From contig OZ242253.1 in NCBI GenBank assembly GCA_965206975.1, positions 2,108,001 through 2,172,000 of the forward strand: a stretch of 64,000 nucleotides of DNA, given 5' to 3'. Position 1 is the stretch's first letter. Each line of letters opens with the position of its first letter. The notes under the pieces are model-generated. The model did no database searches. It had not been told where the DNA came from and saw only the letters and a list, made by a program, of their open reading frames with translations. Origin of the DNA: JAAXGI01 sp965206975. Its GTDB lineage: Bacteria > Gemmatimonadota > Gemmatimonadetes > Longimicrobiales > Gaopeijiaceae. Shown here piece after piece: positions 33,738 through 43,602 of this stretch. Made by a program: the position numbers and the translations under genes.

Positions 33738-36041
33738 CTACAGCTCGGCGGCCGGCGGGGCGAGCGCCGTACCCCCCTCGGCGGTGAGGAGGAACCGATC
33801 GGCCCGGTCGAGAAAGCGCTCCATCCGCTCCTCTTCCGCGGCGGTCAGCTCCTCCCCCTCCCTCGCCTGGGAGACGGCGTCGGCCATCTGCAGATAGAGG
33901 AAGTAGAAGTGCCAGGGGATGTTGAGTGTCGACCGGTCCTCCCAGATCGGGCGATCGATCAGCCCCCGGTAGGTGAAGACCTCCTCGGCGAGCCGGATCG
34001 AGCGGTCGAGGTCGACCCACTCCCCCCCGATCGAGTCCGACACCCGCACGACGCCGGGCACTTCGTCCAGCGCTTCGAGGCGGAGCTTCCCCGCGAGCCC
34101 CTGGCGAACGACGAAGGCATCGAGTCCGATCGCGCGAGCGAGCGTCCCCGTGCTCGCGAAGTGGACCGGGCGCTCCCGGATCGCGTCCTGGACGATCGCG
34201 AGCGCCAGTTGGTCCGCGCGCGTGAACTGAAATCCCGCGGGGTAGCGGACCGGCCGGGCGCCGACGTTGATCGTGAAGTCCTCCGGGAGGACCGCGAAGC
34301 CGACGGCGTTCATCTCCTCGTCCGAGAGCATCGTGATCGGCCGCGTCGGGGGGGCGGGGGGCTCCCCGTAGACACTCGCGGCAACCGGATCCGTGAAGGG
34401 CCGCTGCCGGGCGGGATCCGTATGGTACTTGAGCTGCCGGGGGTACCACTGCGTCATCAGGTACTGCACGACGATGACGGTGACGTCCTGGCGGATGCCC
34501 TCGACCTCCTGGAGGTACCAGAGGGGGAAGGTGTCGTTGTCCCCGTTCGTGAAGACGATCCCGTAGGGCTCCACGCTTTGGAGGACGTTGTAGGCCCAAT
34601 CCCTGGCCGCGTAGTCCCCGCTCCGGCCCGCCCACGCCCAGTTGAAGGCGAGGGGGACGAGGGCAAGGAGGAGGACGGGGGAGGCGAGGGAGAGGCCGAG
34701 GCGGGAGAAGCTCCCCCCGGCCGCCCAGCGCCACGCGGCGACGAGGCCCGCACCGGCGAGGAACCCCCATAGGTGGAAGGAGGCGATGAAGAAATAGTCT
34801 CGCTCCCGTACCTCGCGCGAGGCGTCGGCGGGGAGCTCTGGATCGAGCGAATACCCGTAGCGGAAGTTCAGGTAGAGGACGAGGGCGAGGGTGAGGGTGA
34901 GGGTGAGAACCCCGAGGTAGATCAGCTGTCCGCGCCCCGCGTCCCGCGCGAGGAGGAGCCCCCAGATCCCGAGTCCGAGGAAGACGAGGGTGAAGGGGAA
35001 TCGGGCGTTTCCGGGGAGCTCCGAGCTCGCGAGCCCCCGCCCCCACTGCCAGTCGAAGTACTGGAAGTAGTTCAGCAGCTGGTGGGCGAGGATCCCGACG
35101 CCGCGGGGCTCGGGGGCGAGGGGGTCGGAGGTCGGATCGGAGAGGATCGACGGCTTCCCGTACTGCACCCGCGTCAGGTTCTCCGCGAGCTCCGGACATC
35201 CCGCCCGGCCGAGCGAGTAGACGGCAAGCACAGCGCCGGCCGCGGAGTCGCACGTCGGCTCGCCCTCGTTGATCACCGGCTGGTCGGCGGCACGGATCGG
35301 GAGGACGAAGTTGAAGGAGAGGCCGACGAGGACCGCGAGAACGGCCCGCGCGACGAAGCGGCCATCGGCGAGGAGGCGCGGCCTCGCGGCGAGTACCGTG
35401 GCGAGGAGGGCGGGCGCCGGGAGGAGCGACATCAGGTGGATCGTCGATCCCAGGATCATCAGATAGACCGCGAGGACGACGAGCCAGGCACTCCCGGGCT
35501 CGTCCCTCCGGTCGAGCCACCGGACGGCGAGCCAGGAGACGATCGCGATGACGAGGACGCTCGGGGTATAGACCTTCTCGTTCACCGTGGACTGGCTCCA
35601 GACGGTGAAGGCGGTCGAGCCCAGGATCGCCCCGGCCCACGCCCCGAGGAGGGGGAGCCGCCGGGGGAGGGGGCCGGAGGAGGCGACTCCTTCCTCCCCG
35701 TCGAACGCCTCCGTCGTCGTGGCCGCCACCCACTTCTCGAGGAGCCTGAACGTCACGAGGAAGAAGAACCCGGTGGCGGCCGCGGAGGTGAGCGCTGCCA
35801 GGAGATTCATCCGGACGGCGACCGAGAGCCCGGTCGGGGCGAGGAGGAGCGTCCATACCTTCCCGAGGACGACGAAGAGCGGGTTTCCCGGCGGGTGCGG
35901 GAGCCCCAGAATATGCGCCGTGGCGATGTATTCGCTCGCGTCCCAGAAGGACGTGGTCGGGGCCAGGGTGACGGCGTAGAGGGCGAAGGCCGCCAGGGCG
36001 GCGGCGGCGGCCGACAGATACGGCGGTCTGGTCCCGTTCAC
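33738..36041 (-). CDS. DUF2723 multi-pass membrane protein
   Basis: 767 residues if started at the GTG at 36041, which places the conserved YLSAAAAALAAFALYAVTLA and FWDASEYIATAHILGLPHPP at the N terminus. Longer versions would run into the divergent hydrolase gene. Multiple transmembrane helices (about 12) follow, then a soluble domain with FTNGDNDTFPLWYLQEVEG. This is the DUF2723 pattern, related to GT-C glycosyltransferases (protein O-mannosyltransferase-like): the early D-x-E/GHPP loop fits lipid-sugar transfer across the membrane. Substrate unknown. Confidence 0.8.
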   Translation of the reverse strand: MNGTRPPYLSAAAAALAAFALYAVTLAPTTSFWDASEYIATAHILGLPHPPGNPLFVVLGKVWTLLLAPTGLSVAVRMNLLAALTSAAATGFFFLVTFRLLEKWVAATTTEAFDGEEGVASSGPLPRRLPLLGAWAGAILGSTAFTVWSQSTVNEKVYTPSVLVIAIVSWLAVRWLDRRDEPGSAWLVVLAVYLMILGSTIHLMSLLPAPALLATVLAARPRLLADGRFVARAVLAVLVGLSFNFVLPIRAADQPVINEGEPTCDSAAGAVLAVYSLGRAGCPELAENLTRVQYGKPSILSDPTSDPLAPEPRGVGILAHQLLNYFQYFDWQWGRGLASSELPGNARFPFTLVFLGLGIWGLLLARDAGRGQLIYLGVLTLTLTLALVLYLNFRYGYSLDPELPADASREVRERDYFFIASFHLWGFLAGAGLVAAWRWAAGGSFSRLGLSLASPVLLLALVPLAFNWAWAGRSGDYAARDWAYNVLQSVEPYGIVFTNGDNDTFPLWYLQEVEGIRQDVTVIVVQYLMTQWYPRQLKYHTDPARQRPFTDPVAASVYGEPPAPPTRPITMLSDEEMNAVGFAVLPEDFTINVGARPVRYPAGFQFTRADQLALAIVQDAIRERPVHFASTGTLARAIGLDAFVVRQGLAGKLRLEALDEVPGVVRVSDSIGGEWVDLDRSIRLAEEVFTYRGLIDRPIWEDRSTLNIPWHFYFLYLQMADAVSQAREGEELTAAEEERMERFLDRADRFLLTAEGGTALAPPAAEL

Positions 36042-36146
36042 GCTTCGCCGGAGGCCGCGGGCAGACGAGAGGAGCTTCGGGACCCGGGAAGGGATCGCAT
36101 GACGCCGGCTCCCGCCCGGGCTCCCGTGCCCCTGATGGAGCGATAG

Positions 36147-37262
36147 ATGACAGACACTCGACTCTCCTCCTACCGGAGCGCGCTCCGCTTCGCCCTCGCG
36201 TGGCGTTCCCCGCCGGCCGCACTCACCGAAGCGGAGGTCTCGATTCCCCTCGCGGACGGACACTCCATTCGGGGTACCGTCGTGAGGGCGAAGGGATCCC
36301 CGGCCCGGGGGTGGATCGTCCTCCACGGAGTGACCCCGCTCGGCCTCGCGCACTCCGAACTCAGGCGGTTCACACGGGCGCTCGCGGCGGCGGGCGGAAC
36401 GATCCTCGTTCCGGAGATCCGGGAGTGGACCGAGCTCGACTTCGCTCCGAGCCGGGCGCAGACGATCCTCCGGGGAGCGGTGGACTGGCTGCGCGACCAG
36501 CCGGGGATCGCACCCGGCGGAGTGAGCCTGATGGGGGTCTCCTTCGGCGCGCCGCAGGCCCTCGTCGCCGCCTCCGACCATGCCCTCGCCGGCAAGTTGC
36601 GGGCGGTCATCGCCTGGGGCGGGTACGCCGACATCGAGAGAACCTTCCGCTTCTCATTCACCGGCGAGCACGAGTGGGAGGGCGTCGCCTACCGGCAGCC
36701 CCCCGACCCGTACGCCCGCTGGATCATCGGGGCGAACTGCCTCCCCCACGCCCCCGCACTCGACGACCGGAACGTCGTCGCGCTGGCGCTTCGCCGCCTG
36801 GCGACGCGGGCCGGCGAACGCGAGTTCGAGGCGTGGAACGCATCGTCCGATCCATTTAAGGGAGAGATCCGCCGGGGGCTCCCGCGCGCGGACCGCGAGC
36901 TCTTCGACCTCTTCGCGCCGCCCGCCGCCGAGGAGCCCGACCGTGGCGCGTCGGAAGACATCGTGGCCGAACTCGTCCCGGCCGCCCGACGATCGATCCC
37001 GCTGATCGAGCCCCTCCGCCAGATCGAGCACCTCCGCATCCCGGCCCGCCTCCTCCACGCACGTGCCGACCGGGTGATCCCCTTCAGCGAGACGCTCAGG
37101 ACCGCCGAGTGGCTCGACCCGAGAAGTGTGAGCCTCTCGACCCGGCTCACGGGACTCTTCACGCACTCCGGGGAGGACACGGACGAGCGTCCGTGGAGCC
37201 GGGCCCAAAGCAACCTTCACTTTCTCGGGGCCCTCAAGGGGGTCTTCGAGGTTGCCGGCTAG
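36147..37262 (+). CDS. Alpha/beta hydrolase
   Basis: 371 residues. The nucleophile elbow GVSFGAPQ, an acid in ARADRVIPF and a late His in LFTHSG make a probable Ser-Asp-His triad. The oxyanion region is WIVLHGVTPLG. No signal peptide, so cytoplasmic. Substrate not predictable. It is divergent from DUF2723 and convergent with the dipeptidase gene: the two stop codons overlap in the palindrome CTAG (37259-37262). Confidence 0.8.
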   Translation: MTDTRLSSYRSALRFALAWRSPPAALTEAEVSIPLADGHSIRGTVVRAKGSPARGWIVLHGVTPLGLAHSELRRFTRALAAAGGTILVPEIREWTELDFAPSRAQTILRGAVDWLRDQPGIAPGGVSLMGVSFGAPQALVAASDHALAGKLRAVIAWGGYADIERTFRFSFTGEHEWEGVAYRQPPDPYARWIIGANCLPHAPALDDRNVVALALRRLATRAGEREFEAWNASSDPFKGEIRRGLPRADRELFDLFAPPAAEEPDRGASEDIVAELVPAARRSIPLIEPLRQIEHLRIPARLLHARADRVIPFSETLRTAEWLDPRSVSLSTRLTGLFTHSGEDTDERPWSRAQSNLHFLGALKGVFEVAG

Positions 37263-38407
37263 CGCTGCAGCCGGCGGGCCACCGCCTCGACCTCCCGCAT
37301 CACGCGGAGCACGTTCTCCCCCGCCGCCTTCCTGAGCTCCGCCTCCGTCCATCCGCGGCGCGAAAGCTCCGCGATGAGGGCGGGGAAGGTCGAGACGTCC
37401 TCAAGGCCCTCCGCGACGACCGGGATCCCGTCGAAGTCGCTCCCGAGACCCACGTGATCGGCGCCGATCAGATCGCGCACGTGCTCGATGTGGTCCGCGA
37501 CGTCCGAGAGCGTCGCCGGGCCACCCTGCTCCACGAAGGGCGGGTAGAAGACGATCATGACAACGCCGCCGTTCTCGGGGAGGCGCCGGAGGATCGGGTC
37601 GGGGACGTTCCTGTGGTGGTCGGTCAGCGCCCGCGCCGCGGAGTGCGAGAAGATCACCGGCGCCTCGGTGACGTCGAGTGCGTCCGCCATCGTGGCGGGC
37701 GAGACGTGGGAGAGGTCCACGAGCATCCCCAGCCGATTCATCTCCCGGACGACCTCGCGCCCGAAATCGCTCAACCCCCCGCTGATCACCGGGCCCTCCG
37801 AGGAGTCGGCCCAATCGATGCTGGTGCTGTGGGTAAGGGTCATGTAGCGGGCGCCGAGCTCGTAGAAGGCCCGAAGCGCCCCGAGAGAGTTCTCGATCAC
37901 GTGACCGCCCTCCATCCCGAGGAGGGAGGCGATCTTCCCCTCCCGAAAGATCCGCACCACGTCGCCCGCGCTCGTCGCCAGCTCGAGGTCGTCCGGGTGT
38001 TCGCGAATGATTCGTAGCGCGATATCGATCTGCTCGAGTTGTACCCGCGCCGCGTCGCCACGCTCGATCGAGCTGACCGGGACGTACACCGACCAGAACT
38101 GGCCTCCAACCCTTCCCCGGCGAAGCCTCGGGATGTCGGTATGGCCCTCCGTGGCCCCCTCGAGCCCGTATGCCGCCACGTCGCCGGGCGCCGCCTCGTC
38201 GGTCCGGATCGTCCACGGCAGGTCGTTGTGCCCGTCGATCAGGGGGGTCTCGGCGAGCACCCTGCGCGCCACCTCCATATGCATGTCGTCTCCCGGCAGC
38301 TGGGCCACTCCGAGGGCGGGCCAGAGGAAGAGGAAGAGACGCAGGGCCGGAAAGCGAGAACGGGAGACCCGCGCGGTCCGTCTGCGAGCGAATCGGGTGA
38401 GATCCAT
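37259..38407 (-). CDS. Secreted membrane-dipeptidase (peptidase family M19)
   Basis: 382 residues from the ATG at 38407, chosen because GGAGG lies 9 nt upstream and a signal peptide follows (FPALRLFLFLWPALGVAQ). Zinc-ligand motifs of renal-dipeptidase-type enzymes are present: IDGHNDLPW (H-x-D), LLGMEGGH (bridging Glu), DLSHVS and FSHSAARAL (His), GSDFDGI (Asp). It should cleave dipeptides in the periplasm or outside. Complete. Confidence 0.88.
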   Translation of the reverse strand: MDLTRFARRRTARVSRSRFPALRLFLFLWPALGVAQLPGDDMHMEVARRVLAETPLIDGHNDLPWTIRTDEAAPGDVAAYGLEGATEGHTDIPRLRRGRVGGQFWSVYVPVSSIERGDAARVQLEQIDIALRIIREHPDDLELATSAGDVVRIFREGKIASLLGMEGGHVIENSLGALRAFYELGARYMTLTHSTSIDWADSSEGPVISGGLSDFGREVVREMNRLGMLVDLSHVSPATMADALDVTEAPVIFSHSAARALTDHHRNVPDPILRRLPENGGVVMIVFYPPFVEQGGPATLSDVADHIEHVRDLIGADHVGLGSDFDGIPVVAEGLEDVSTFPALIAELSRRGWTEAELRKAAGENVLRVMREVEAVARRLQR

Positions 38408-38647
38408 TGGGTAGGCCTCCGGTCGGTTCATCGCCGCCGCCCAAGGTAGCGGAGCGCCCGCGCCGGGGGCGAGGCTGCCGGGGATGGATGGCCCGCGCGC
38501 GGTCTCGAAGATCGCGGCAGAAGGGACATGCGCGAGCCGGGTCGCGAAGGCGGCGGACCGGCATCGCGCGCAGCAAACCGGACGGTCGAAAGGGGCGGTC
38601 GACCGCGGAGGACGCCGATTCACGGACCCCCCGGCAATCTCCCCGGG

Positions 38648-39004
38648 CTAGAAGAAGAGGCGCACGACCAGATCCCGGAGCGGGGAGCCCCGCACGGCCG
38701 CCGCCCAGATCGCTCCTGCGAGGAGGGCGGCCAACGCCGCCACGGCGAGCCCTCGCCGACGGGCGCTACTTCGCCGTACCCCCCGCGCCCGGGTGATCTC
38801 CCACCGCACGGCATCCCCCAAGGCCGAAGGAGGGTCCGTTCCACCCGGACCCGTCCGCCCTGCCCCGGCCGCCTCGAGAACCCTCGCCACTACCTCCCTG
38901 CACTCCCGGCAGCCCGCGAGGTGGCTCTCCGCGGCGACCCGGACGGACGGGCGGATCTCACCGGCCAGATACGACTTGAGCGTCGCCTCCCTGAGATGCC
39001 GCAT
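38648..39004 (-). CDS. Putative zinc-finger anti-sigma factor
   Basis: 118 residues from the ATG at 39004, preceded by GGGAGGG. The N terminus carries H28-x3-C32-x2-C35, the zinc-binding anti-sigma (ZAS) signature. One transmembrane helix (about 88-108) follows, leaving only a short periplasmic tail. This would hold an ECF sigma factor at the membrane, but no sigma gene lies next to it, which is unusual for this family. Confidence 0.65.
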   Translation of the reverse strand: MRHLREATLKSYLAGEIRPSVRVAAESHLAGCRECREVVARVLEAAGAGRTGPGGTDPPSALGDAVRWEITRARGVRRSSARRRGLAVAALAALLAGAIWAAAVRGSPLRDLVVRLFF

Positions 39005-39136
39005 CCTCGCCCTCCCACCCGGCTCCAGCTGCCTCGACCGCGCGGCCCCCCGGGGGGGGCCTGGTACCCGGCGCACCGGTCGAACCCCGGACCGGCCCTC
39101 GATCTCCCTGTCATCCCGACACGGACGCCCCGCTCG

Positions 39137-41507
39137 CTAGGAGAAGGGCAGGAAGAGCGGAGTCACCAGCACCGTGAGGAGGAGGACAACCAGGGTGACA
39201 GGCACGCCGAGCCGCAGGTAGTCGTGCATCCGGTACCCCGCAGGCGCCATGACGAGGGCGTGGCCCGGGGCCGAGACCGGCGAGGCGACGGAGGTTCCGG
39301 CGATCGCGACGGCCATCACGAACGGGTAGGGGGAAACGCCGAGGACGCTCCCCGCCGAGGACGCCACGGGGGCGAGGAGTGCGACCGCGGCCGGCCCCGG
39401 CACGATCTGGCCGAGCGCCGCCGCCGTCAGGACAAGGCTGACGAGGACCGCGTGCGGCCCGAGATCCCCCACGAGCCCGAGGATGGCGGCTTCCGCGAGG
39501 TCCACGGCTCCGGTGAGCTCGAGCGCCCGCCCTAGCGCGAGCATCCCGGCCACGAGGACGAGCATGGGCCAATCGATCGCGCGGTATGCTTCATCGGGTG
39601 CGAGGCAGCGGGTAAGGACCATCGCGAGCGCGCCGCCCAGGATCCCAACCGCGACGGGGATCCACCCCAGGGCCACGGGGACAAGCCCGAGCGCCGCGAC
39701 GATGATCGAGAGGGGAGCAAGCCGAAGGCGGGGCGGCTCCATCTCCGGGCTGTGGAGCGGGATCACGTCGGGCTCCCGGACGAGCGCCCGCTGGTGTCCG
39801 CGGGGTCCGTAGAGGAGGAGCGCATCGCCGAATCGGAGCGGCTCGTCACGCAGGTCCGAGGAGACAGCCTTCCCCTCCCGCACGACCCCGACCACATGAA
39901 GGCCGAAGCGCGCCCGGAAGTTGGACTCCCTGAGAGACTTGCCGACGAGCGCGCTTCGGGGGGAGAGGACGACTTCGACGAATCCGGCATCTCCGCCGTC
40001 GAGGAGCCCCTCCACCCCGCTCTGGGCCCGATCGATCCGGAGCCGCTGCAGCCCACGGAGCACCGCGAGATCCTCCGGGCGTGTCTTCACGAGTAGCTGA
40101 TCCCCCCGGTGGAGCCTCACCCCGGGGCCGGGGAGGTGGCGGGTCCGGACCGCGCCCTTCCCCCCGTCGTCCCGCAGGATGGCGAGGACAAGCAGTCCCG
40201 CCGCGTCGCCGAGCCGGGTATCGCCGAGCGCACGGCCCTCGAGGAGCGAGTCGTCCGTCACGCGAAGCGCCCAGAGGCATTCCTCCAGATCGAACTCCCG
40301 GATCGCGTCGCTGGCGGGGACCGCCTCCAGCCCGTGGAGTTCATGGCCCATGCCCAGCGCCTCGAGGGCCTCGCGGCGCCCGTGCAGGAGGAGCTCGTCC
40401 CCCTCCTCGAGCTGCAAATCCACGACGCGCGTTCGGAAGACGCGGTCCGTCGTCGCCCGGGCCAGGGAGAGGAGCATGACCCCTCGGGCCGCCGCCAGGT
40501 CAAGCTGCGCGGCGGTTCGGCCGATCCACTCGCTCCCGGGGGCGACCCGGGCCCGCGCGAGCCCGATCTCCTCCGATTCGAGCCACGCCGGCGTGACCGG
40601 GGCCACGTGCTGCGCGACGTGCCTTCGGGCACTCAACTCGAGGAAATAGTCCGCGCGGCCCTCGACCAGGACCCGGTCGCCGCCTTTGAGCACCCTCTCG
40701 GGCCCCGGGGCACGATGCACCTCCCCCGCACGCTCGAGGGCGAGGACGTGCACGCCGAGGGCGGAGCCGATCAGGCTCTCGGCGAGCGTTCTCCCGTCGA
40801 GGAGGGAGCGTTCCGGGAGCTCGAGGACGAAGAGCCGGTCGCGGAGATTCACCGCGCCCCGGATCCCCGGCCGCCGGACGGGCTCCCCGGCTGCCGTGGG
40901 CACTCTCGTGGGGAGGAGCGCCGGGCCGGCCACTGCCACGAGGAGGCTCCCCCCGAGGAGGAGGATAGCCCGACGGGCGTATAGGAGAAGAAGTTGAAGG
41001 GGGCGTAGCCGGCCTGCGCGAGCGCGTCCGACGCGATGAGGTTGGTGCCCGCCCCGATCAGTGTGGTAAACCCGCCGAGCTGCGCTCCGAGCGCCATGGG
41101 GATGAGGAGGCGGGAGGGGGGAGCGACGTCCGCCGGGCGGCCGTGACGACGACGGGAAGCATCATCGCGGCCACACCGACGTTGTTCATGAGACCGGAGA
41201 TGAGCCCAGTCGTGAGGGTGATCCCCGTCATGAGGCGGAGCTCCCCCGGCCCGGCCCAGCGCACCAGCCACACCCCGATCATCTGGGCGACGCCCGTGCG
41301 GCCGAGCCCGGCCGAGATCACGAACATCCCGGCCATCGCGAGCACGGCGGGGTTCGCGAAGCCTGCGAGTGCCTCCCGGTACGGGACGAGGCCGAGCGCC
41401 CCCACGAGGACCATCGCGAGGAGGGCCGCGAGGTCGGGGCGGAGGAGACCGGCCCCGAGGGCGACGACCGTGGCACCGAGGATCAGGAGCGCCAAGAGGA
41501 TGTCCAC
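39137..41507 (-). pseudogene. SLC13-type permease with four RCK_C domains, two frameshifts
   Basis: N-terminal membrane part 41507 to about 41130 (ALLAMVLVGALGLVPYREAL, LISGLMNNVGVAAMMLPVVV). It continues in a second frame to about 40975 (SRLLIPMALGAQLGGFTTLI, GAGTNLI) and in a third to 39137. The third part holds four RCK_C/TrkA_C-like units (LPERSLLDGRTLAES, VAPGSEWIGRTAAQL, TDDSLLEGRALGD, SPRSALVGKSLRES) and a second membrane half. Both shifts equal a one-base deletion, the second at GTCGGGCTATC. Without them it would be a ~790-residue anion/sodium symporter-type protein. Inactive as read, unless the deletions are assembly errors. Confidence 0.8.
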
Positions 41508-41555
41508 TTGGGCGATGGCGGAGCGAACCGGGCCGTGAGGCCGGGTCCCGCGAAC

Positions 41556-43424
41556 TCAGAACATGCCGGAGGTATCGGGGTCGCGGGCCGGCTCGCACTT
41601 CTCCCGGCTCGGGATGAAGTCGCCCGTGATCATGTCCTCGTACGACTGCCCGGGTCCAACCATCGGATAGACGCCTGCGTCCGGGTCGATGATCACCTCG
41701 AGGAAGGCCGGACCCTCGAAGCCGATGAACTCCCGGATCGTCGGCTCGATGTCCTCCGTCCGGCTGAGCTGCCTGGCCCACAGGAAGCCGTCCGCCTCGG
41801 CCGTCTTGACGAAGTCCTTCTTGTGCAACGACTTGTCGCTCGCAGAGAGCCGCCCCTTGAAGAAGAGCTTCTGCCACTGCTTCACCATCCCGTCGCCGTA
41901 GTTGTTCAGCACCACGATCTTGAGGGGGAGGTCGTAGGTCGCGACCGTCTCGAGTTCCCCGATGTTCATCCGGATGCTCCCGTCCCCGTCGAAGTCGATG
42001 ACGAGCCGGTCCGGGTTTGCGAACTGCGCCCCGATCGCCGCCGGGAGCCCGAAGCCCATCGTCCCCATCGAGCCGGAGGTGAGCCACAGCCGGGGGGAGC
42101 GGAAGTCGAAGTATTGGGCGGCCCACATCTGGTGCTGCCCCACGCCCGTGCTGATGATCGCCTCCCCCGAGGTCAGGCGGTTGATCGCGTCGACCACCTC
42201 CTGGGGCTGGATGAGCGGGCTCTCCCGATCGTAGTTGAAGCCGTAGGTTGCCCTGAGCTCCGCCACCTCCGCGAGCCAGGCGGAGAAGTCCCCGGAGAAG
42301 CCGCGTGCCCGGCCGTACGCGGTGAGCGCCGTGAGCGCCGAGGAGAGGTCCCCGACGTGGTGCCAGTCGACGCGCTTCACCTTGCCGATCTCGGACGGGT
42401 CCACGTCGAAGTGCGCGATCCGGTGCGCCTGCCGGGCAAAGCGGTCCGGGACCGCCGCGACGCGGTCATCGAAGCGTGAACCCACGGCGATGAGGAAGTC
42501 GCAGTCGTCGACCGCGTAGTTCGAGAAGGCGCCGCCGTGCATCCCGAGCATCCCGAGGGACAGCGAGTGCGTCGTGTCCACCGTTCCGATCCCCATCAGC
42601 GTGGTGACGGTCGGGATCCGGAACGCCGTCGCGAGCTCCCGGAGCGCCTCCGAGGCACCGGCGTTGATGACCCCGCCCCCCGCGTAGATGAGGGGCCGGC
42701 GGCTACGGCCGAGGATCTCGAAGAACTCGCCCGCCTTCTCGTCGTCGAGCTGGTTACGGCCGACCATCTGCAGCCGGCGGCGGTACCCGGTGATCGGGAG
42801 GCGTCCGCTCCCCGCGAAGACCCCCTCCCAGTTCTGGACATCCTTCGGGATATCGACCACGACGGGGCCGGGCCGTCCGGTCCGCGCGATCTCGAAGGCG
42901 GTCCGCATCGTGGACTCGAGCCGGCGAGGCTCGGTGACGAGGAAGACGTGCTTCGCGATGCCGGGACCCATCACGGCGGAGACGGGCGCCTCCTGGAAGG
43001 CGTCCGTCCCGATCGCCGCGGTCGGGACCTGGCCGGTGATCACGACGAGCGGAACCGAGTCCGCCATGCTGTCCCTCACTGGCGTGACGGTGTTCGTGGC
43101 CCCAGGACCCGAGGTCACCATCACGACGCCGACCTTCCCCGAGGCGCGCGCGTAGCCGGCCGCCATGAAGCCCGCTCCCTGCTCGTTCGCGGGAACCACG
43201 AGGGGCATCGGCTCCTCCCCCGAAGGGGACCGGTGCTCCTCGTTGTAGCGGAAGATGGCGTCGTACGTCGGGAGGATCGCGCCGCCCGAGTAGCCGAACA
43301 CCACATCGACCCCCTCGTCGGCCAGGACCTGTACGACCATCTCCGCCCCGGTCATCGCGGTTCCGGAGAGGGGGTGGCGTTCGGTCGTTCTAGCGAATGT
43401 GGGAGCGGGGGTGGTCACGGTCAT
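41556..43424 (-). CDS. ilvB: Acetolactate synthase, large (catalytic) subunit
   Basis: 622 residues from the ATG at 43424, with the conserved start TGAEMVVQVLADEGVDVVFG. Contains GYSGGAILPTYDA (with the Glu-containing TPP activation region nearby), the FAD-domain middle (PKDVQNWEG onwards), and the C-terminal TPP/Mg motif GDGS ... LNNYGDGMVKQW. It joins two pyruvates, or pyruvate and 2-ketobutyrate, in the first step of Val/Leu/Ile synthesis. The regulatory subunit gene is present but divergent, 178 bp away. Confidence 0.93.
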   Translation of the reverse strand: MTVTTPAPTFARTTERHPLSGTAMTGAEMVVQVLADEGVDVVFGYSGGAILPTYDAIFRYNEEHRSPSGEEPMPLVVPANEQGAGFMAAGYARASGKVGVVMVTSGPGATNTVTPVRDSMADSVPLVVITGQVPTAAIGTDAFQEAPVSAVMGPGIAKHVFLVTEPRRLESTMRTAFEIARTGRPGPVVVDIPKDVQNWEGVFAGSGRLPITGYRRRLQMVGRNQLDDEKAGEFFEILGRSRRPLIYAGGGVINAGASEALRELATAFRIPTVTTLMGIGTVDTTHSLSLGMLGMHGGAFSNYAVDDCDFLIAVGSRFDDRVAAVPDRFARQAHRIAHFDVDPSEIGKVKRVDWHHVGDLSSALTALTAYGRARGFSGDFSAWLAEVAELRATYGFNYDRESPLIQPQEVVDAINRLTSGEAIISTGVGQHQMWAAQYFDFRSPRLWLTSGSMGTMGFGLPAAIGAQFANPDRLVIDFDGDGSIRMNIGELETVATYDLPLKIVVLNNYGDGMVKQWQKLFFKGRLSASDKSLHKKDFVKTAEADGFLWARQLSRTEDIEPTIREFIGFEGPAFLEVIIDPDAGVYPMVGPGQSYEDMITGDFIPSREKCEPARDPDTSGMF

Positions 43425-43602
43425 CTCCGAATGGGGCTCCACGCTGCGAGGATCCGCGTTCCGGCGCGCACGACCCGTGGTTTGCCGGATTGCGGCCGCA
43501 CGGGTATTTGAAATACTGTCGTCTCGCAAGCTGAGCGCAACCTAGGAGAGCGGGGCGGGCTTCTGTCACCCCCACCCCATCCGTACGAGGCACCCCCGAA
43601 CC
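43425..43602. promoter_or_regulatory. Shared divergent promoter region of ilvB and ilvN
   Basis: 178 bp between two start codons pointing away from each other. It should hold both promoters and any common control site. TTGCGC/TATTT-like stretches near 43505-43535 (TATTTGAAATACTG) are the most AT-rich part, with ATTTGAAAT as a short palindrome-like block. No attenuator peptide is evident. Confidence 0.45.

Noticed and set aside
34773..36146. Long plus-strand open frame of 457 codons
   Set aside because: It is antisense to the DUF2723 gene, extremely rich in Glu/Arg/Gly, and has no family pattern. High-GC codon bias on the real strand creates such frames.
42537..43511. Plus-strand open frame of 324 codons over ilvB
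   Set aside because: Shadow of the acetolactate synthase gene, with the same low-complexity composition.
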